IMG/VR virus record: IMGVR_UViG_3300021142_002226
Span: 124,001 to 188,000 of that record
DNA from: a virus
Strand: one strand, 5' to 3'
Length of the DNA: 64,000 nucleotides
Part shown: positions 14,921 to 23,042 of the stretch, one piece after another
Position numbering within the stretch: the first letter of the stretch is position 1
Layout of the letters: the number at the start of each line of letters is the position of its first letter
Program-made: the position numbers and the translations under genes
The notes under the pieces: model-generated
What the model was told of the DNA's origin: nothing
What the model saw: only the letters and a program-made list of their open reading frames with translations
Databases searched by the model: none

Positions 14921-16657
14921 ATGGGTGCATTATTAGAATCAGGTAGAGTTGGTAACGTGAGCGTTAACCACTTGAAACTTGTAAGAGAAGATGTAATCAA
15001 CAGATGGGATGACTTAGGTCTTTTAGAAGGTCTTAAAGGTCATGCTAAAGAAAACGTCGCTCAATTATTCGAGAACCAAGCTTCTTGGATGTTAAACGAA
15101 TCAACTGCTTTAGGCGTTGAGGGTTCATTTGAAACCGTTGTGTTTCCAATCGTGAGAAGAGTATTCTCAAAATTATTAGCTAACGAAATCGTTTCGGTAC
15201 AAGCGTTGAACTTACCTATCGGTAAATTGTTCTACTTCATACCTAAAATCGGTTCATCTGCGTTCAGTGCTACTGGTACTAACCAAATGGCAATGGATAG
15301 TGGTAACGGTTTCAGCGATAACGTAAATCTTTACGATGCGTTCTATGGTGAAGATGGTATGTATGATAAATCTAAGGGTGCTGCTGTAGCTATCACTGGT
15401 AGCTTAGGTTCTTACTCTGGTGCTACTGCTCATACTTTCGCATACACAAGAACTCCATGGGGTCACTCTCAACCAAACGATGGTTTTGCTCCAATAGCTC
15501 CATTCGTAGTTAATATTTCTGGTGGTACATCATCAGTTCCAGCAAGCGCTATTGTAAAAGTACAATTTGCACTTTCTACAGTTAACCAAGTATTGACATC
15601 ATTAGGTTTGTCTACTTCTACTTATCAAGGTGAAAATCCTGGTCAGTATTTGTTCGAAAACGCTGAAGAATTCTTGTCAACATTAAGTTTGACTGCTACT
15701 TCTGGTTACGGTGGTGTTGCAGCTGGTGCAGCTTTAGACTTTAATTTCGCTACTCAAAAGTACGGATTACAGTTAATGACTGATAACGGTACAAACGCTT
15801 ACACTTATGTACAGCTTTATAACTATGACACTACTAAATTAGCTCTTTCTAACGTTACTGTAGGTGCTAAAATCTACAAATCATTGGAACTTGCTGATGA
15901 TATGGGTGAAGTAAGCTTCGAGCTTAAATCAGTAACTGTATCTGTTATTGAAAGAAAATTAAGAGCACAATGGTCTCCAGAACTTGCTCAAGATGTTAGT
16001 GCATTCCACAACATTGACGCTGAAGCTGAATTGACAGCTTTATTGTCTGAACAAGTTGCTGCTGAAATCGACAGAGAAATCTTGCGTGACTTACGTAGAG
16101 GTGCTGCTTGGAGATTGGCATGGGATTATAAAGGTTCTACTGGTCGTGGTATCGATACATCAAACAGCGCTGCATTCTATACTCAAAAAGAATGGAACCA
16201 AACTTTGATGACTGCTATCAACCAAGTTTCTGCTCAAATCCATAAAGCAACTTTAAGAGGTGGTGCTAACTTCATCGTATGCTCTGCTGAAATTTCAGCT
16301 ATCTTCGATGACTTGGAATATTTCCACGTATCTAACGCTGCTCCTGAGCAAGATAAATATAACATGGGTATCGAAAGAATCGGTGCTTTAGGTGGTCGCT
16401 ACCAAGTTTATCGTGATCCTTACTTCCCAGCAGACACAATCCTTATGGGACACAAAGGTACATCATTGTTAGACACTGGTTATGTGTACGCTCCATACGT
16501 GCCAATGCAATTGACACCAACAATGTATAACCCATTCACTTTCGCTCCTGTGAAAGGTTTGATGACAAGGTACGCTAAGAAAATGGTTAACAACCGTTAC
16601 TATGGTGTGATCAAAGTTAGAAATGTGGTATCATTTGGTATCGATAGCTTTAGATAA
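14921..16657 (+). CDS. Major capsid protein (T4 gp23-like)
   Basis: 578 aa. Conserved features include ENQASWMLNES (residues about 46-56), VVFPIVRRVFSKLLANEIVSVQ, ERKLRAQWSPELAQD and FAPVKGLMTRYAKKMVNNRYY near the end, all typical of gp23. The N-terminal segment MGALLESG...LNES would be the part removed by the prohead protease; a cut after LNE55 fits the T4 rule of (L/I)xE. Codon use is enriched in GCT/GGT/ACT compared with neighbours, as expected for very high expression. Confidence 0.95.
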   Translation: MGALLESGRVGNVSVNHLKLVREDVINRWDDLGLLEGLKGHAKENVAQLFENQASWMLNESTALGVEGSFETVVFPIVRRVFSKLLANEIVSVQALNLPIGKLFYFIPKIGSSAFSATGTNQMAMDSGNGFSDNVNLYDAFYGEDGMYDKSKGAAVAITGSLGSYSGATAHTFAYTRTPWGHSQPNDGFAPIAPFVVNISGGTSSVPASAIVKVQFALSTVNQVLTSLGLSTSTYQGENPGQYLFENAEEFLSTLSLTATSGYGGVAAGAALDFNFATQKYGLQLMTDNGTNAYTYVQLYNYDTTKLALSNVTVGAKIYKSLELADDMGEVSFELKSVTVSVIERKLRAQWSPELAQDVSAFHNIDAEAELTALLSEQVAAEIDREILRDLRRGAAWRLAWDYKGSTGRGIDTSNSAAFYTQKEWNQTLMTAINQVSAQIHKATLRGGANFIVCSAEISAIFDDLEYFHVSNAAPEQDKYNMGIERIGALGGRYQVYRDPYFPADTILMGHKGTSLLDTGYVYAPYVPMQLTPTMYNPFTFAPVKGLMTRYAKKMVNNRYYGVIKVRNVVSFGIDSFR

Positions 16658-16682
16658 TCGAATTATCTATACACTATACAGA

Positions 16683-16712
16683 AATGGCTGGAAAAAATTC
16701 CAGCCATTTTTA
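16683..16712. terminator. Bidirectional terminator after capsid gene
   Basis: The stem ATGGCTGGAA/TTCCAGCCAT with T-rich tract serves the capsid gene on the plus strand, and with the A-run on the other side may also serve the convergent kinase gene. Confidence 0.8.
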
Positions 16713-17282
16713 TTTTGATACAATATCATTTATAAAAATATTATCAACCTTAAAATATAAATCATCTAATGTACCATCATTAATTATTAAATGATTATAT
16801 TTTATATCAAACATTTCTTTTTCTGATGCGTGGAAATCACCAACGTTCATTCCTGGTCTATCAACTCTCCATATTTCCCCACCCATTTTTACAATGGAAT
16901 CAGCTTCATGCATAAATCTAACATCAGATATTACAACACTATTATCTGTATTTGATTTATACCATTGCTCAAATCTTTTAACCCAAATCAATCTACCTAT
17001 TTCTTTAAAAGCTGGTATATGATTCTGTAAATCATATTGAGAAACTTCAGTTCCCATAACCTTTAATATATCTCTTGGAGTACAACCCCATACAGGATCG
17101 ATAGTATCCTTTGCATCACCAAAGACTTGTTCTTCGGTGAATCCAAACATGGCCATACAACCACGTTTTAGTGGGTCAGCAAAACTATATTTATTGTATT
17201 TGTGATATTTGCAAAGAAAATCAGATATTGTGTCTTTGCCAGAACGAGCTAATCCTATACAACCTATTAATTTTTTTTTCAT
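16710..17282 (-). CDS. Deoxynucleoside monophosphate kinase (T4 gp1-like)
   Basis: 190 aa. P-loop GLARSGKDT at 10-18, then KYSFADPLKRG and GCTPRDILKVMGTEV, the signature of phage dNMP kinases, which phosphorylate dNMPs to dNDPs for DNA synthesis. A TATATTTG box at 17335-17342 on the minus strand is a possible host-type promoter, but no -33 element is evident. The upstream leader overlaps a decayed endonuclease gene. Confidence 0.9.
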   Translation of the reverse strand: MKKKLIGCIGLARSGKDTISDFLCKYHKYNKYSFADPLKRGCMAMFGFTEEQVFGDAKDTIDPVWGCTPRDILKVMGTEVSQYDLQNHIPAFKEIGRLIWVKRFEQWYKSNTDNSVVISDVRFMHEADSIVKMGGEIWRVDRPGMNVGDFHASEKEMFDIKYNHLIINDGTLDDLYFKVDNIFINDIVSK

Positions 17283-17317
17283 ATAATCTATATTTTTTAG
17301 TTATTACAATAATAACT

Positions 17318-17553
17318 AAAATTATTTGAATTTCCAAATATACCCATAAGCTGTTACCACTTCCACACCCATTAACAAATTTCATAGCATCCTCAATTGA
17401 TCTGTGTTCTTTAATTAAAGAACCAGTTTTAGTAAATTGTAAAACTGGTTTACAAAACCTTGTTTTTCAATTTTTTCTTTTGTTAATTCTGATAATTTCT
17501 TATCTTTATTTAAAGATGTTGAGCCTTTTTTAAAACAACCAGAGTTAGCTTTA
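17318..17553 (-). pseudogene. Decayed homing endonuclease remnant (NUMOD-type tail)
   Basis: Two frames on the minus strand carry coherent fragments. The first reads SGCFKKGSTSLNKDKKLSEL and then stops. The second begins inside it with KPVLQFTKTGSLIKEHRSIE and continues DAMKFVNGCGSGNS. The second fragment is a clear NUMOD1-like repeat and the first resembles the basic linkers before it. A frameshift near 17460 separates them and no catalytic domain remains, so this is the 3' relic of a GIY-YIG or HNH homing gene. Confidence 0.7.
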
Positions 17554-17565
17554 AAAAACCAAATA

Positions 17566-17590
17566 AAAAAACCCACATTTCTGTGGGTTA
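17566..17590 (-). terminator. Terminator of the 20.8-17.6 kb leftward unit
   Basis: AACCCACA/TGTGGGTT stem followed by T7 on the minus strand, located 4 nt past the stop of the 17594-18835 gene. Confidence 0.85.
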
Positions 17591-17593
17591 ATT

Positions 17594-18835
17594 TTAAGTA
17601 TTTGTATTATCGTCAGTAGTTGTGGAAGTATTAAATTTTGGTACACCAGTATTGGTTTGATTAGATGGGGCTTTTGAATCAGGTTTTTTTTGTTTAGTCG
17701 GAGTTTTTTTAGCTACTTTTTTTGGAGCCGCTTTTGCTGGTACAACTTTTTTATTTTGATCAGCATTTTGACTTAAAATATTTGTGTTATCTGTACCATT
17801 AGCATTAACGTTTGTAATATTATAACCTATATTCAAAGATTTTAATATATCTGTAAGGGCTTTAACACTTATTGTATCTCCTTCTTGATTAGCCTTTTGT
17901 AACTCCTTCTGTGTTTGTTTCGCAACATCATTTTTTTGATTCGGATCGTTAGACTTTATAGCTTGATTAGCTTTATTAGCCAAAGATTGAACCTCTGGTT
18001 CTTGAGCAGATGGATTGTCAACCCCTTTTTCATCTGATGAAAGTGTTGCTTGAGCCCTTTTTATGATATTGAAAAAATTATTTATATCATTCTGTAGTTT
18101 TTCTATCTGTTTAAATTCTTCGAACTCAGCACCATTTTTTTGAACATCAACATATAATTTGTTTAACTCAGAAACAAGCGGTATTAATTTATTCAACGTT
18201 GGCATAACCTTATTATTCAAATCTTTAGTAATTCTTTTGGCTATAGAACTCCATCTTTTACCATAAAAATTAAATGTATAAGCATTTACACCAGTTTTGA
18301 AACCAGTTTTTAAACCCCAATCAGGTGTTCCAATATTTTGTAAAGGTTTTTGTCCTTTTGGTAACCAATATGTTGCAAGACCTTCATTGATATTGTTTAA
18401 TCTGTTGATTAAATTTTCAGTTATATTGCTATAATCCTCATCTCCCTTATAATAATCTTCATTCATCCCCCAATCAGGACTATATCTATTGTACATCCAT
18501 TCTCTTTCATTTGGATCTGGATAATCTCTTTCGAACCTATCCGCAAAATCATCATTGGATTTTATTCTATAGAAATCACGTTCATCATCGCTACGATAAT
18601 CTTCAGGGTCATCATCGTGATAATCCATATCATCATCGTGATAATCCATGTCATCGTGTTGTTCCTCTGGTTCTGGATCTTCCTCCTCAAATTCCTCTAA
18701 AGGAATAATACCAAGATCAAGTTTATTACCAGAAAGAGCACCCTTAGCGTCAATATTAACTGATGGATCTAAAAATTCATTTAAACCCATTAGTTTTCTT
18801 TGCTTATTAAGTGATTCTAATAGTTCTTTTTTCAT
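17594..18835 (-). CDS. Tagged virion protein with acidic and histone-like regions
   Basis: 413 aa, starting MKKELLESLNKQRKLMGLNE: the tag motif and an LNE cleavage site at 18-20. Residues 45-110 are very acidic with a tandem DDMDYHD repeat. A middle globular part includes ATYWLPKGQKPLQNIGTPDW. The C-terminus (about 365-395) is a Lys/Ala/Pro-rich histone H1-like tail (VPAKAAPKKVAKKTPTKQKK). Known T4 internal proteins are basic and bind packaged DNA; by analogy this is probably packaged. Function after injection is unknown. Confidence 0.8.
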   Translation of the reverse strand: MKKELLESLNKQRKLMGLNEFLDPSVNIDAKGALSGNKLDLGIIPLEEFEEEDPEPEEQHDDMDYHDDDMDYHDDDPEDYRSDDERDFYRIKSNDDFADRFERDYPDPNEREWMYNRYSPDWGMNEDYYKGDEDYSNITENLINRLNNINEGLATYWLPKGQKPLQNIGTPDWGLKTGFKTGVNAYTFNFYGKRWSSIAKRITKDLNNKVMPTLNKLIPLVSELNKLYVDVQKNGAEFEEFKQIEKLQNDINNFFNIIKRAQATLSSDEKGVDNPSAQEPEVQSLANKANQAIKSNDPNQKNDVAKQTQKELQKANQEGDTISVKALTDILKSLNIGYNITNVNANGTDNTNILSQNADQNKKVVPAKAAPKKVAKKTPTKQKKPDSKAPSNQTNTGVPKFNTSTTTDDNTNT

Positions 18836-18838
18836 ATA

Positions 18839-19582
18839 TTATACTGTTGTTGTTGCAGCTTTATTATTTTTTGCAGCATTTCTTGCATTTAATTGACTTT
18901 GATTCAACGGTCTACCATTTTTATCAACTTCTGGAGCTGCTTGTGTTTCTGGAGCCTGTGTTGTTGATGCTTGAGTTTCTGGAGCTTGTGTTGTTGTAGA
19001 CGTTCCAGTTTGGGTAGTTTGTCCGCTTTGAGCAGTCGCACCCTGAGCGTTAGATTGCGTTGCCGCTTCTTTATCAGCTTGTGCTGCTCCAGTTGCAGAT
19101 GCTTGGCTCAATGATGTTACAAATTGTGACATTTGAGCTAAAGAATCTTTTTGAGCTTTCCATGTAGTACCCATGTTACCAAATACTGTTGTCATTTGTT
19201 TAACGATTGGATCATTAGCACCTAATTGAGCTACTTGCTGTTGCATCGATTTAAGTTGATTAAATTGACCATCACTTTTGTTCACAAATTGAGTCATTTG
19301 TTGAATGGTTTTTTGCAATACTTTAATTTGGTTGTTAATCTTTCTCAATATTATGGCCTTTTTAGCACCTTGCATTGCACCACCAATAGCACCTTTAATA
19401 GCGGTATTTATACCAAAAATTTCATCCAACTCACCCTCTTCTTCGTCATGTTCACTTTCTTCCATTGGTTTAGAATATTCAGCGTAGCCACCTTCCTTAA
19501 ATTCGTAGCTCATTGTTTCGTTCAATCCCATTAGTTTTCTTTGTCTATCAAGGGATTCGTTTAATGATAATTTCTTTTCCAT
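18839..19582 (-). CDS. Tagged virion protein with helical core and Gln/Thr-rich tail
   Basis: 247 aa starting MEKKLSLNESLDRQRKLMGLNE, almost the same tag as the gene downstream of it. A Gly/Ala-rich segment (IKGAIGGAMQGAKKAI, about 60-75) could be amphipathic or membrane-active. A long helical region follows (about 78-160), then a low-complexity Gln/Thr/Ala tail with repeated TTQAPETQA. The gene abuts both neighbours, so it is in the same operon. Confidence 0.78.
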   Translation of the reverse strand: MEKKLSLNESLDRQRKLMGLNETMSYEFKEGGYAEYSKPMEESEHDEEEGELDEIFGINTAIKGAIGGAMQGAKKAIILRKINNQIKVLQKTIQQMTQFVNKSDGQFNQLKSMQQQVAQLGANDPIVKQMTTVFGNMGTTWKAQKDSLAQMSQFVTSLSQASATGAAQADKEAATQSNAQGATAQSGQTTQTGTSTTTQAPETQASTTQAPETQAAPEVDKNGRPLNQSQLNARNAAKNNKAATTTV

Positions 19583-20415
19583 TATATTTTATTTAACTTT
19601 TTTTTAATGTCTTTTATTATATTACTATAAATAGTCTGTTTTTCCTCATTAATCATCTTTTGGCTATCTTCCATTTCACCAAATTTTACAAGTGAAAGAT
19701 ACACATCTTTACCATCTTCATCAAGATCATTATAACCTCTCAAAAGTGGACTTGGTTTGTACTTAAATTTGTATAAAATAGATTCTAAATAGTGGATAAA
19801 AGGTATATCCTCATTATAATCATTAATATACACTCTTATTGCGTCAGATATATCGAATGCTAAACTTGCTTGATTTTCATAATTATCCAAACCAGCCATT
19901 TTAACTATTTTGGAAATTATAGGTACAGCCATGAAGTCTTTAACCCATGCGTAAGTGTTGTCTTCATTATCATCATCTCCTTCTACCTCAGAAAGATTTG
20001 CATCTTGTTGAGCCTCTTCTTTACCATTCAATTTATTCATAATCTGTTCCTTGTCCTTATCTGTTAACTTAGTAACATCAACAGCGGATAAAACAGAATT
20101 AATTATATATTTATATTCTTTATTTGTTAGTTGTTGTGCAATCTCACGCATGTCTTGAGCAAGTTTTCCAGTTGTTTTTTGTATTTCATTAAATGTCATT
20201 TCCTCACCACCTTCAGTACCAGCACCCATATCAGGTGTTGTCATCGGAACTTCTGGGGCAGCTGACGCATTTGGGTCGGCCATAGGTTGAGGTTGTTGTG
20301 AAAAATCAACAGCACCAACATCAGGTGTCGGTGCCGTCATATCTGGTTGAGGGATTGCTTCTTGAGTAGGTTGTACAGGAATAGATGCTTGTGCAGGTTG
20401 TTTAACCTTGATCAC
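19582..20415 (-). CDS. Virion-type protein with Pro/Gln-rich N-terminus
   Basis: 277 aa. Residues 1-70 are disordered (Pro, Gln, Ala, Met). The rest is helical with an acidic insert near 145-155, including FMAVPIISKIVKMAGLDNYE. It lacks the tag. Its stop overlaps the start of the next tagged gene by one base. Likely a structural or core protein by context only. Confidence 0.7.
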   Translation of the reverse strand: MIKVKQPAQASIPVQPTQEAIPQPDMTAPTPDVGAVDFSQQPQPMADPNASAAPEVPMTTPDMGAGTEGGEEMTFNEIQKTTGKLAQDMREIAQQLTNKEYKYIINSVLSAVDVTKLTDKDKEQIMNKLNGKEEAQQDANLSEVEGDDDNEDNTYAWVKDFMAVPIISKIVKMAGLDNYENQASLAFDISDAIRVYINDYNEDIPFIHYLESILYKFKYKPSPLLRGYNDLDEDGKDVYLSLVKFGEMEDSQKMINEEKQTIYSNIIKDIKKKLNKI

Positions 20416-20426
20416 AAAACGTTCAT

Positions 20427-20783
20427 CTATACTACTTTTTTTTTTAAAATATCAACCTGTTGAGCGTGTTCATTCAATTCGTTGATTTCTTTAAACATCA
20501 AATTTAGATGTTTAAGAGCATCAGCAGTTGTTTTATATGAGAATTCTTTAATGTTATTAACACCACTCATATACTCATATGATTCGTTAATTTTTTTCTT
20601 GATATAAACATATTTGTTCTCTTGAACAATAGCATATTCATCACCATTAGAAGCTGTAGCTTCATGGATGATGGTTGAACTAACATCATTTTTGTTAGAA
20701 CTTTCAGTGATGCCAGCAATTTGCTTAATTCTTGCTAATTTATCATCAACATTTTGAATTTTTTCTGAACCAATTGGTCTCAT
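20427..20783 (-). CDS. Small virion-type protein with tag-like N-terminus
   Basis: 118 aa. The segment KLARIKQIAGITES (residues about 15-28) resembles the tag helix and supplies an ITE cleavage candidate. The body (IIHEATASNGDEYAIVQENK...YVYIKKKI) looks like a small beta domain seen in proteins of other T4-type phages, from memory. It is the first gene of the leftward operon, with a late-type box upstream. Confidence 0.72.
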   Translation of the reverse strand: MRPIGSEKIQNVDDKLARIKQIAGITESSNKNDVSSTIIHEATASNGDEYAIVQENKYVYIKKKINESYEYMSGVNNIKEFSYKTTADALKHLNLMFKEINELNEHAQQVDILKKKVV

Positions 20784-20799
20784 ATATAATTAATTTAAT

Positions 20800-20828
20800 A
20801 TAAATAGTCTTATTCTTATTATAAATAG
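20800..20828 (-). promoter_or_regulatory. Two late-type boxes CTATTTAT on the minus strand
   Basis: ATAAATAG on the plus strand at 20800-20807 and again at 20821-20828 reads CTATTTAT leftward, 17 and 38 nt before the ATG at 20783. The doubling may give stronger late expression of the operon. Confidence 0.6.
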
Positions 20829-20838
20829 TTTATAAATA

Positions 20839-21591
20839 CTAAAAAGTATTCATTTCTTCGTTTTCAAGTGATAATTTCTTATCAATTAATGAGTATTTCA
20901 AATCGCTCAATTCTTCATTGAATCCAACCCTTCTTAAGTATTTGAAAACCATGTTTTCTGTGCCAAATTCGCCGTTTTTATCCAATCCTGACTGTCTATA
21001 CCTTTTAATCTTTTCCTTCAATTTTTCGATCATTTTAAGCTTGTCATCGGTATTTGCGGAAGCTTTTATATGATCCAAATCTTTATAAAAAGATTTGACC
21101 TTTTTCAATATAGATTCCTTGTCTATTTTCTCACCAGATGTTGTTGGTTCAGATACCCATTTGTTATACAAAACACTGTACATACCTTTAGATTTTAAAT
21201 CTTCTCTATTAATATCCTGAACGTACATTTCAATATCAAAACCTTTTATCTTAATATCATGGTTTTGAGTAAATTCTTTTTTCTTGGTATCTAAAAATTC
21301 ATCCACAAGATCTTGATTATCACTTATTTTGCTTTTATCAACAACAATATGAATATCCAGGTCTGAAAAACTTGACCAATTGTAATTACAAATACTACCA
21401 ACAAGTAGTATATCATGAACATCCAAAAATTCAATATTGATAGACTCAATGAAAACCTGAGCAGCCTCCAACATGTGTTTTCTGACCTCTGGGTTTAACT
21501 TGATCTGAGAAAAATCCTTAGTTTCAACATTATCCCATATTTCTGGTGATAGTGTATCTTTAAATTTGAAACTTTTTAAAATATTATTCAT
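20839..21591 (-). CDS. Nucleotidyltransferase (pol beta superfamily)
   Basis: 250 aa. LLVGSICNYNWSSFSDLDIH at 62-81 supplies the GS motif and the DxD metal ligands (Asp77, Asp79). FDIEMYV about 40 residues later supplies the third carboxylate. A helical C-terminal domain (about 160-240) follows. The family transfers a nucleotide to RNA, protein or a small molecule; the target here is unknown. It sits between virion-type genes under a late-type box, so it may be made late or packaged. Confidence 0.85.
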   Translation of the reverse strand: MNNILKSFKFKDTLSPEIWDNVETKDFSQIKLNPEVRKHMLEAAQVFIESINIEFLDVHDILLVGSICNYNWSSFSDLDIHIVVDKSKISDNQDLVDEFLDTKKKEFTQNHDIKIKGFDIEMYVQDINREDLKSKGMYSVLYNKWVSEPTTSGEKIDKESILKKVKSFYKDLDHIKASANTDDKLKMIEKLKEKIKRYRQSGLDKNGEFGTENMVFKYLRRVGFNEELSDLKYSLIDKKLSLENEEMNTF

Positions 21592-21595
21592 ACCT

Positions 21596-21603
21596 ATAAA
21601 TAT
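21596..21603 (-). promoter_or_regulatory. Late-type box ATATTTAT, minus strand
   Basis: Reads ATATTTAT leftward, 4 nt before the nucleotidyltransferase ATG at 21591. Confidence 0.45.
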
Positions 21604-21630
21604 CTTGAAAATAGGTAATATCTATCTTAA

Positions 21631-22092
21631 TTAGATTAATTTGGCATCGTGAACTGATAATGTTATTGCGTGTGTGGAAATATTATCAATATCATAAGCT
21701 AAGTCCGAAGATAAAATCATATCTAAGGAACATGTATATTCCCATTTTTCACGAGACATACCTGTAGGATCAAGCATATCCAAATAAACCACAAATTCAT
21801 TGTAATCTGGATTACCATTTTTTATATTATCCATGATTTTGTATAGTCTATGTGGTACTGAAAAATCTAATGGATCATATAATGTAACTCTCATGGTACT
21901 ATATTCTATAGTTTGACCAACCATTATATAAGGTCTTTCAACAGATTTTACAATCCATGGTTTTATATCAAAATATTCTGGGAATGTAAAATAGAATCTA
22001 TTATTCATTTTCGGTTCCCATGCCTTAGGCATTTCATCTAAATTAGATGTACCACTATTATGTTCTGGTACAATATCCTCATTAGTATTCAT
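21631..22092 (-). CDS. Tail-tube-like protein
   Basis: 153 aa. KMNNRFYFTFPEYFDIKPWI then VKSVERPYI and STMRVTLYDP follow the pattern of T4 gp19-type tail tube proteins, where the first strand is NRFxVxFP and a KSVSRP-like turn follows. The length (gp19 is 163 aa) agrees. The identification is by pattern and not secure; it could be a related tube-fold protein of the head-tail joint. Confidence 0.55.
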   Translation of the reverse strand: MNTNEDIVPEHNSGTSNLDEMPKAWEPKMNNRFYFTFPEYFDIKPWIVKSVERPYIMVGQTIEYSTMRVTLYDPLDFSVPHRLYKIMDNIKNGNPDYNEFVVYLDMLDPTGMSREKWEYTCSLDMILSSDLAYDIDNISTHAITLSVHDAKLI

Positions 22093-22138
22093 AATCTTTT
22101 TATTTTAAAAATAAAAAGATATCAACCAAAGTAAAGTA

Positions 22139-22300
22139 TTATCTCTGATTGTATAAATGATATAAAATAAAAAATTGAATACAAAGAACTATTAGACCTA
22201 TTAACGTTCTAACAAGTTCCATCCTATTTTTATATCTTCCAAGTTTTTGCTCAAAAGATTCCTTTTTGATTTCTATAAAATCTCCTGTAACTTCTTCCAT
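22139..22300 (-). CDS. Small membrane protein, 53 aa
   Basis: The frame from ATG 22300 to TAA 22139 has a charged N-terminal half (MEEVTGDFIEIKKESFEQKL) and one clear transmembrane helix near residues 30-50 (LVRTLIGLIVLCIQFFILYH). It fills what would otherwise be a 200-nt gap and starts 2 nt from the neighbouring gene's stop. Possible roles include holin partner or inhibitor, but nothing decides this. Confidence 0.6.
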   Translation of the reverse strand: MEEVTGDFIEIKKESFEQKLGRYKNRMELVRTLIGLIVLCIQFFILYHLYNQR

Positions 22301-22301
22301 A

Positions 22302-22541
22302 TTAATATTGTACGTATTTGTTTAATAATTCTATTTGTTTTCTTTTTTGTGCAAAGTTTGGATTTTCATCCAAAAAAATACCCAATTCATCTTCCGATGC
22401 TTTTTCAGCTATTATATCATATTCATCATCGGATATACGATAATAACTTTTAATAACATTATCAAAAGCATCAAAAATACCTCCACGACATAAAAGTCCC
22501 ATATATGAAGGATCTAAATTTCTTCTATTAATTCTACTCAT
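22302..22541 (-). CDS. Unknown 79-aa protein
   Basis: Acidic and helical: a basic N-terminus (MSRINRRNL) is followed by ISDDEYDIIAEKASEDELGI. Its start overlaps the end of the upstream gene by 8 nt. No family recognised. Confidence 0.6.
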   Translation of the reverse strand: MSRINRRNLDPSYMGLLCRGGIFDAFDNVIKSYYRISDDEYDIIAEKASEDELGIFLDENPNFAQKRKQIELLNKYVQY

Positions 22542-22764
22542 TTTTATAGATTATAATATGATTATATATGTTTAATATATCTAATGTTATTTCAAACGAA
22601 GGTTTACGGTTATCTTCATATCGATCCCAATTAATATTTAGTTTTAAAAATGTGATACCGTCTTTTAAAGACCTAATAGGTGCTAATAACTGATACTCAA
22701 AAAAGTATTTTCTACTTATAGCAAAATATCCGCAAAACCCAATAAATTTTTTACCAAACCTCAT
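22534..22764 (-). CDS. Unknown 76-aa protein
   Basis: Aromatic-rich (FIGFCGYFAISRKYFFEYQL near residues 7-26), then a more polar C-terminal half. There is no convincing transmembrane segment. It overlaps the next gene, so the two are translated from one mRNA. Confidence 0.55.
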   Translation of the reverse strand: MRFGKKFIGFCGYFAISRKYFFEYQLLAPIRSLKDGITFLKLNINWDRYEDNRKPSFEITLDILNIYNHIIIYKNE

Positions 22765-22773
22765 ATTGTTATA

Positions 22774-23037
22774 TTATTCAATATTAAAAGTTATATTACC
22801 ATCTTCTATTTTGGTTACCACACGTTTTTGATTCACTATCTCACATTCCTGTCCAGCACCGTTAACTAAAGCTTCCTTTGCCATTTGTTTAAATTCAAGT
22901 GCTATTGTATCTAACATCACTTCTAATAAACCCATCGCTCTCATGTCTGACAAATATTCATCAATAAATGTTTGCTGAAAAGTTAATTGTTTCATTTCTC
23001 CCTGTGGAGTTTCGATTTTTTTAATTTGTATTTTCAT
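22774..23037 (-). CDS. Unknown 87-aa protein
   Basis: A helical middle (EYLSDMRAMGLLEVMLDTIA) lies between short beta-rich ends. It lies 5 nt from thyA on one side and 9 nt from the next small gene on the other, so it is operonic with nucleotide metabolism. Function unknown. Confidence 0.6.
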   Translation of the reverse strand: MKIQIKKIETPQGEMKQLTFQQTFIDEYLSDMRAMGLLEVMLDTIALEFKQMAKEALVNGAGQECEIVNQKRVVTKIEDGNITFNIE

Positions 23038-23042
23038 AAAAT

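Noticed and set aside
18600-18660. CRISPR-like or other DNA repeat array around the DDMDYHD coding repeats
   Set aside because: The repeats are short, in frame and code for an acidic peptide repeat; no spacers and no cas genes in the window.
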